A DNA stretch of 10,158 nt, from NCBI GenBank assembly GCA_947303825.1, contig CAMYZK010000058.1, positions 1 to 10,158 on the forward strand, in the 5' to 3' direction. Every line of letters begins with the position of its first letter. Position 1 is the first letter of the stretch. The notes under the pieces are model-generated. The model saw nothing but the letters and a program-made list of their open reading frames with translations. It was not told where the DNA came from and ran no database searches. The DNA is from an uncultured Prevotella sp. (lineage in GTDB: Bacteria > Bacteroidota > Bacteroidia > Bacteroidales > Bacteroidaceae). Below, in pieces: positions 8,474-10,158 of this stretch. A program made the position numbers and the translations under genes.

Positions 8474-8527
8474 AATCAATAAGCCACACGAAGCGCGTAT
8501 TTAACCGCTTCGTGTACAGTATTGATT
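8474..8527. repeat. 54-bp interrupted inverted repeat
   Basis: The plus strand reads AATCAATA (8474-8481), 4 unpaired bases, ACACGAAGCG (8486-8495), a 10-base loop, CGCTTCGTGT (8506-8515), 4 unpaired bases, TATTGATT (8520-8527). Both arm pairs are perfect and exactly symmetric, giving 18 pairs over 54 bp centred between 8500 and 8501. Neither strand has a T tract after it, so it is not an ordinary terminator. It lies between the SDR relic and the DUF1593 start and begins right where recognisable SDR sequence ends. It could be an excision scar, a small palindromic repeat element, a protein-binding dyad, or a leader hairpin of DUF1593. Confidence 0.8.
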
Positions 8528-8578
8528 TCCAGACCCGATGCCCTTATTAGCCCCTGTCACTAAAACACTCTTCGACAT
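8476..8578 (-). pseudogene. 5' relic of a short-chain dehydrogenase/reductase gene
   Basis: The minus strand from the ATG at 8576-8578 reads MSKSVLVTGANKGIG, the first strand and glycine-rich NAD(P)-binding motif (TGxxxGIG) that opens classical SDR oxidoreductases. Immediately afterwards the frame goes off into unrelated residues and stops at TAA 8501-8503. Removing one base near 8536 would restore ...GIGLEI and then run to TGA at 8476-8478. In either frame only about 25-35 codons remain of a normal 230-290. An A-rich leader (AAGAAGAA) precedes the ATG, and a -7 box lies just upstream, so this was once a real expressed gene. The break coincides with the 54-bp inverted repeat. An alternative upstream ATG (8603-8605) is too close to the -7 box to be the start. 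Confidence 0.65.
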
Positions 8579-8608
8579 TTCTTCTTGTTTATCTTTTAAA
8601 TCCATGTG

Positions 8609-8616
8609 CAAAGGTA
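8609..8616 (-). promoter_or_regulatory. Orphan -7 box upstream of the SDR relic
   Basis: TACCTTTG on the minus strand is a perfect TAnnTTTG. No good -33 TTTG/TTG is found at 19-21 bases upstream. Transcription would start near 8602, cross the SDR relic and the 54-bp dyad, and could continue into DUF1593, which has no convincing promoter of its own in 8427-8475 (the best candidate there, TATAATTG at 8453-8460, has one mismatch and no -33). This promoter may therefore now serve DUF1593. Confidence 0.5.
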
Positions 8617-8708
8617 CTCAATTCCTTTGTAAATCTGTTCATTTCTCACCTGTTTTTTCGCTGACCAGGCAATTCTTCATCAGGTAATCTAAAGCCGTTG
8701 CCCGTTTG

Positions 8709-8737
8709 GTTAAATTCTTTGCGAGCAAAGAATTAAC
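8709..8737. repeat. Strong hairpin with 12-bp stem and 4-base loop
   Basis: GTTAAATTCTTTG (8709-8721) pairs with CAAAGAATTAAC (8726-8737) across the loop CGAG, giving 12 pairs with one bulged A. No T tract follows on either strand. It lies in the long intergenic stretch and, on the minus strand, inside a 35-codon open frame (8639-8746) for which there is no independent evidence of coding. A role as an RNA structure or a repeat end is possible. Confidence 0.6.
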
Positions 8738-8835
8738 AATCACCATACACGCCTTGCTCTTAGCGATGCGCTTGCCCTATTTGGCCGCGACCGGAACTTG
8801 CCCTCGTTAGACTATGCCCATGTCGGGCGAACATG

Positions 8836-8866
8836 AAAAAGAGGGAATCCTTCACAGGAGTCCCTC
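8836..8866 (-). terminator. Rho-independent terminator-like hairpin
   Basis: On the minus strand GAGGGA, a G/A mismatch, TCC, a 6-base loop, then GGA, mismatch and TCCCTC fold into a 9-pair stem (8841-8866) followed by five T residues (8836-8840). The shape is that of an intrinsic terminator for minus-strand transcription. One arm holds AAGGAGG, a perfect anti-16S sequence, which would be masked in the stem. Confidence 0.5.
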
Positions 8867-8872
8867 CTTAAT

Positions 8873-8891
8873 CTTGCAGAAATACTGCAAG
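8873..8891. repeat. Perfect 7-bp hairpin next to the terminator
   Basis: CTTGCAG (8873-8879) and CTGCAAG (8885-8891) are perfect inverted copies around AAATA. It lies 6 bases from the terminator-like hairpin and would be the 5' hairpin of the candidate small transcript. Confidence 0.55.
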
Positions 8892-8902
8892 TTAGTTTGG
8901 TA

Positions 8903-8910
8903 CAAAGATA
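8903..8910 (-). promoter_or_regulatory. -7 box of the candidate small transcript
   Basis: TATCTTTG on the minus strand matches TAnnTTTG. The only TTTG upstream is 26 bases away (8937-8940), longer than the usual 19-21, so promoter strength is doubtful. Confidence 0.35.
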
Positions 8911-9066
8911 CTCATGTCTCACGACATAATTTCTTCCAAAATTAACCTTAATAATCTAATACCATGAAAAACACATTGCAAATATAATACTATTATTCCG
9001 AATTTGATAAGAAAACAACAAAAATGTCGCAAGATTTAATAATTATTAACAAAAGACAGGTCGTAA
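8911..9066. other. AT-rich intergenic stretch, no gene seen
   Basis: Together with 8579-8910 this forms a stretch of more than 500 bases without a convincing gene. This part is strongly AT-rich, has only very short open frames, and carries one notable site, the 14-bp palindrome TTAATAATTATTAA at 9036-9049, 17 bases before the -33 element of the LuxR gene. In contrast, 8745-8835 is a GC-richer block in which CTTGCCCT occurs twice; I see no gene or RNA there that I can name. Confidence 0.6.
9036..9049. promoter_or_regulatory. 14-bp perfect palindrome upstream of the LuxR-type gene
   Basis: TTAATAATTATTAA is its own reverse complement and lies just upstream of the LuxR promoter, where an activator or autoregulator could bind. 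Its pure AT composition in an AT-rich region makes chance occurrence quite possible. Confidence 0.25.
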
Positions 9067-9100
9067 TTTGCACTTATATCCACTTTTTTGTATAACTTTG
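9067..9100 (+). promoter_or_regulatory. Promoter of the LuxR-type regulator gene
   Basis: TTTG (9067-9070) and TAACTTTG (9093-9100) match the Bacteroidetes elements with a 22-base spacer. Transcription should begin about 5-7 bases after the -7 box, near 9105-9107, only a few bases before the ATG at 9109. The mRNA would be leaderless or nearly so. Confidence 0.6.
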
Positions 9101-9108
9101 CTATCAAT

Positions 9109-9699
9109 ATGCATAATAACAGACCAAACATCGCAATAATAGAGTCGAACACACTGGCAGCTATAGGAATTAAAAGTCTTCTAGCCGAGGTGGTGCCTTT
9201 TGCCGAGGTCGACCTATTCACATCAATGAACGAACTGAGAGCTATCGACTTTACCGAATATTATCACTTCTTCGTATCGATGAACATATTGCTGGAGGAC
9301 AGGGCTTTCTTCACGGCGCTGCGCCATAAGACTATTGTGATGACAACAACGAATGATGCAGCCATATATCTATCTGACTTCCATACACTATGCGTCAGCC
9401 TGCCAGAAAAAGAGCTTGTACGCTCGCTGCTGATCATGCAGCAACACGCACACGGAGGAAACAGAAACATGCCAAAAGTAAAAAGCAAACCACACATCCT
9501 CACCAAACGCGAAGCTGAGGTAATGGTTCTCATAGTTAAAGGGTATATAAACAAGGAGATTGCCGACAAACTAAACATTAGCCTGTCTACCGTGATAACC
9601 CACCGTAAGAACATTATGGACAAACTGAAGATAAAAAGTGTCAGTGCACTCACCATCTATGCTGTAGTTAATGGTTATATAAACATCGATAAAATTTAA
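9109..9699 (+). CDS. LuxR-family transcriptional regulator with degenerate receiver domain
   Basis: A 196-residue DNA-binding regulator of the NarL/FixJ type. The C-terminal LuxR HTH spans about 129-192, with LTKREAEV at 131-138, the conserved NKEIA at 148-152 and a recognition helix around STVITHRKNIMDKL (160-173). The N-terminal part (about 6-112) has the alternating strand/helix pattern of a receiver (PNIAIIES opening) but lacks the usual acidic pair, having Glu12-Ser13, and the strand that should end in the phospho-acceptor Asp reads HFFVSMN, with Ser57. It therefore probably does not take up phosphate in the usual way. The ATG at 9109 is chosen because the receiver-like fold begins there; a longer version from a TTG at 9088 would overlap the promoter. 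It is followed, after 133 bases and a separate -7 box, by a sensor-kinase-like gene in the same direction. Targets are unknown. Confidence 0.85.
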   Translation: MHNNRPNIAIIESNTLAAIGIKSLLAEVVPFAEVDLFTSMNELRAIDFTEYYHFFVSMNILLEDRAFFTALRHKTIVMTTTNDAAIYLSDFHTLCVSLPEKELVRSLLIMQQHAHGGNRNMPKVKSKPHILTKREAEVMVLIVKGYINKEIADKLNISLSTVITHRKNIMDKLKIKSVSALTIYAVVNGYINIDKI

Positions 9700-9735
9700 T
9701 ATTAGCAACCAAAGAAGAAGAAATAGGTTAAAATT

Positions 9736-9747
9736 GTTAAATTTAAC
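9736..9747. promoter_or_regulatory. 12-bp perfect palindrome upstream of the sensor gene
   Basis: GTTAAATTTAAC is a perfect palindrome 44 bases upstream of the -7 box of the sensor gene and 37 bases after the regulator's stop codon. It may be an operator; no terminator hairpin with a T tract is seen in this gap, so some read-through from the regulator gene is possible. Confidence 0.3.
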
Positions 9748-9790
9748 AGAAATAATTAACTAAAAACTTCTTATTCTTTCCTAATTGTCG

Positions 9791-9798
9791 TACCTTTG
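9791..9798 (+). promoter_or_regulatory. -7 box of the sensor histidine kinase-like gene
   Basis: TACCTTTG is a perfect TAnnTTTG. No clear TTTG/TTG is seen 19-23 bases upstream, so an activator may be needed. The start would be near 9804, giving a leader of about 28 bases that is A-rich (AAAAAAGAAGA) just before the ATG. Confidence 0.5.
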
Positions 9799-9832
9799 AA
9801 TCGCCAAATTACAATCTAGGCAAAAAAGAAGA

Positions 9833-10158
9833 ATGAAAAAATCGACAATTTGGATAATAGCAACCATAATGGGGCTCTCGTTTTTGGGGCTGCTCTTTGT
9901 GCAGATTTCATACATTGACGAGATGGTCAACATGAAGCAGGAGCAGTTTGACGAAAGCGTGAACCGAAGTCTTTATCAAGCTTCACGCGACCTTGAGCTG
10001 AATGAAACATTGCGCTATCTTGAGAAAGACGTCAACGAAGTAGAGAGGAAAGCCCATACCCAGGACACCACGGTGGTTGACGTGGCTAGCGGCTCACGCC
10101 AGCAGAGGCATGAGTTCGCTGTGTCGGCCAATGACGGCACAGGCTACTATTCATACGA
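9833..10158 (+). CDS. N-terminal part of a membrane sensor, probably histidine kinase (RprX-like), cut by window end
   Basis: The ATG at 9833-9835 opens a frame that stays open to the window end (108 codons). It starts MKKSTIWIIA with one transmembrane segment (about residues 6-28) that is not followed by a cleavage site, then a charged, helix-prone extracytoplasmic region (VNMKQEQFDESVNRSLYQAS and onward). This layout is that of Bacteroidetes sensor histidine kinases, and the STIWI...GLSFLGLL...QISYI...EQFDESV pattern resembles, from memory, RprX of Bacteroides. The kinase domain is outside the window, so no catalytic residue can be checked. It has its own -7 box and follows the LuxR-type regulator in the same direction. 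Confidence 0.7.
   Translation, partial: MKKSTIWIIATIMGLSFLGLLFVQISYIDEMVNMKQEQFDESVNRSLYQASRDLELNETLRYLEKDVNEVERKAHTQDTTVVDVASGSRQQRHEFAVSANDGTGYYSY

Larger units (their letters stand above)
8836..8897 (-). ncRNA. Candidate small minus-strand transcript
   Basis: A perfect -7 box (TATCTTTG, 8903-8910) is followed on the minus strand by a 7-bp hairpin (8873-8891, loop of 5) and then by a terminator-like hairpin with a T5 tract (8836-8866). This would give an RNA of roughly 60 bases with two hairpins. No coding gene ends here that would need the terminator, and no good -33 element is seen, so the evidence is the arrangement alone. I do not recognise a known RNA family. Confidence 0.3.

Noticed and set aside
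8427..8489. 21-codon N-terminal extension of DUF1593
   Set aside because: The signal peptide starts at the double ATG 8421-8426, and the extension overlaps the 54-bp dyad.
8486..8515. 54-bp dyad as an integron attC site
   Set aside because: A GTTAAAT string occurs but in the loop, not as the paired R boxes, and no integrase or cassette is seen.
8501..8605. SDR relic read from the upstream ATG at 8603-8605
   Set aside because: This ATG is only 3 bases from the -7 box, so it would not be in the mRNA or would be at its very end; the ATG at 8576 is better placed.
9264..9656. 130-codon minus-strand frame opposite the LuxR-type gene
   Set aside because: Antisense shadow; the plus strand carries a full LuxR HTH.

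Overview
The window looks like a chromosomal piece of a gut-type Bacteroidales, most likely a Prevotella or close relative. The evidence is the promoters, which match the Bacteroidetes -7 box TAnnTTTG (paired with a TTTG/TTG -33 box ahead of ileS, the acetylesterase and the LuxR gene), the A-rich leaders in place of strong Shine-Dalgarno sites, and the gene content: a Bacteroidetes-type long IleS and pectin-degrading enzymes of families CE12, GH106 and DUF1593. No rRNA, tRNA, CRISPR array or IS transposase is visible.

Layout. Positions 1-2478 (minus) hold the first ~826 codons of ileS, with its promoter at 2516-2547. The reading frame has one in-frame TAA at codon 121; all 705 codons beyond it in the window are open and are clear IleS sequence. 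Positions 2703-2897 (minus) encode a 64-residue membrane protein with seven consecutive histidines; its start overlaps the end of the upstream GH106 gene by 11 bp. Positions 2887-5556 (minus) encode a secreted GH106 alpha-L-rhamnosidase-like protein. Positions 5702-6844 (minus) encode a secreted SGNH/CE12 rhamnogalacturonan acetylesterase-like protein; its TGA stop is followed in frame by 30 more codons that look like the normal C-terminal tail of the family. Positions 7014-8426 (minus) encode a secreted DUF1593 (Sde182, nucleoside-hydrolase-like) protein. DUF1593, CE12 and GH106 run in one direction and form a small rhamnogalacturonan-utilisation cluster without visible SusC/SusD genes: CE12 would deacetylate the pectin backbone, GH106 would remove L-rhamnose, and DUF1593 has an unknown role.

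Positions 8476-9108 form a long non-coding stretch. It contains a decayed short-chain dehydrogenase 5' end with its own -7 box, a 54-bp interrupted inverted repeat exactly where that gene breaks off, a 12-bp-stem hairpin, and a possible small minus-strand transcript (-7 box, hairpin, terminator-like hairpin with a T tract).

From 9109 the strand switches. A LuxR-type regulator with a degenerate receiver domain (9109-9699, plus) is followed, behind a separate -7 box, by the 5' end of a membrane sensor histidine kinase-like gene (9833 to the window end).

The most notable points are two in-frame premature stops with intact, family-typical sequence behind them (ileS and CE12), a GIHH version of the IleS HIGH motif, the SDR relic joined to a large dyad, and the phospho-acceptor-less LuxR regulator beside a sensor kinase. 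The two nonsense codons may be consensus errors, strain mutations or read-through sites; the sequence alone cannot decide.
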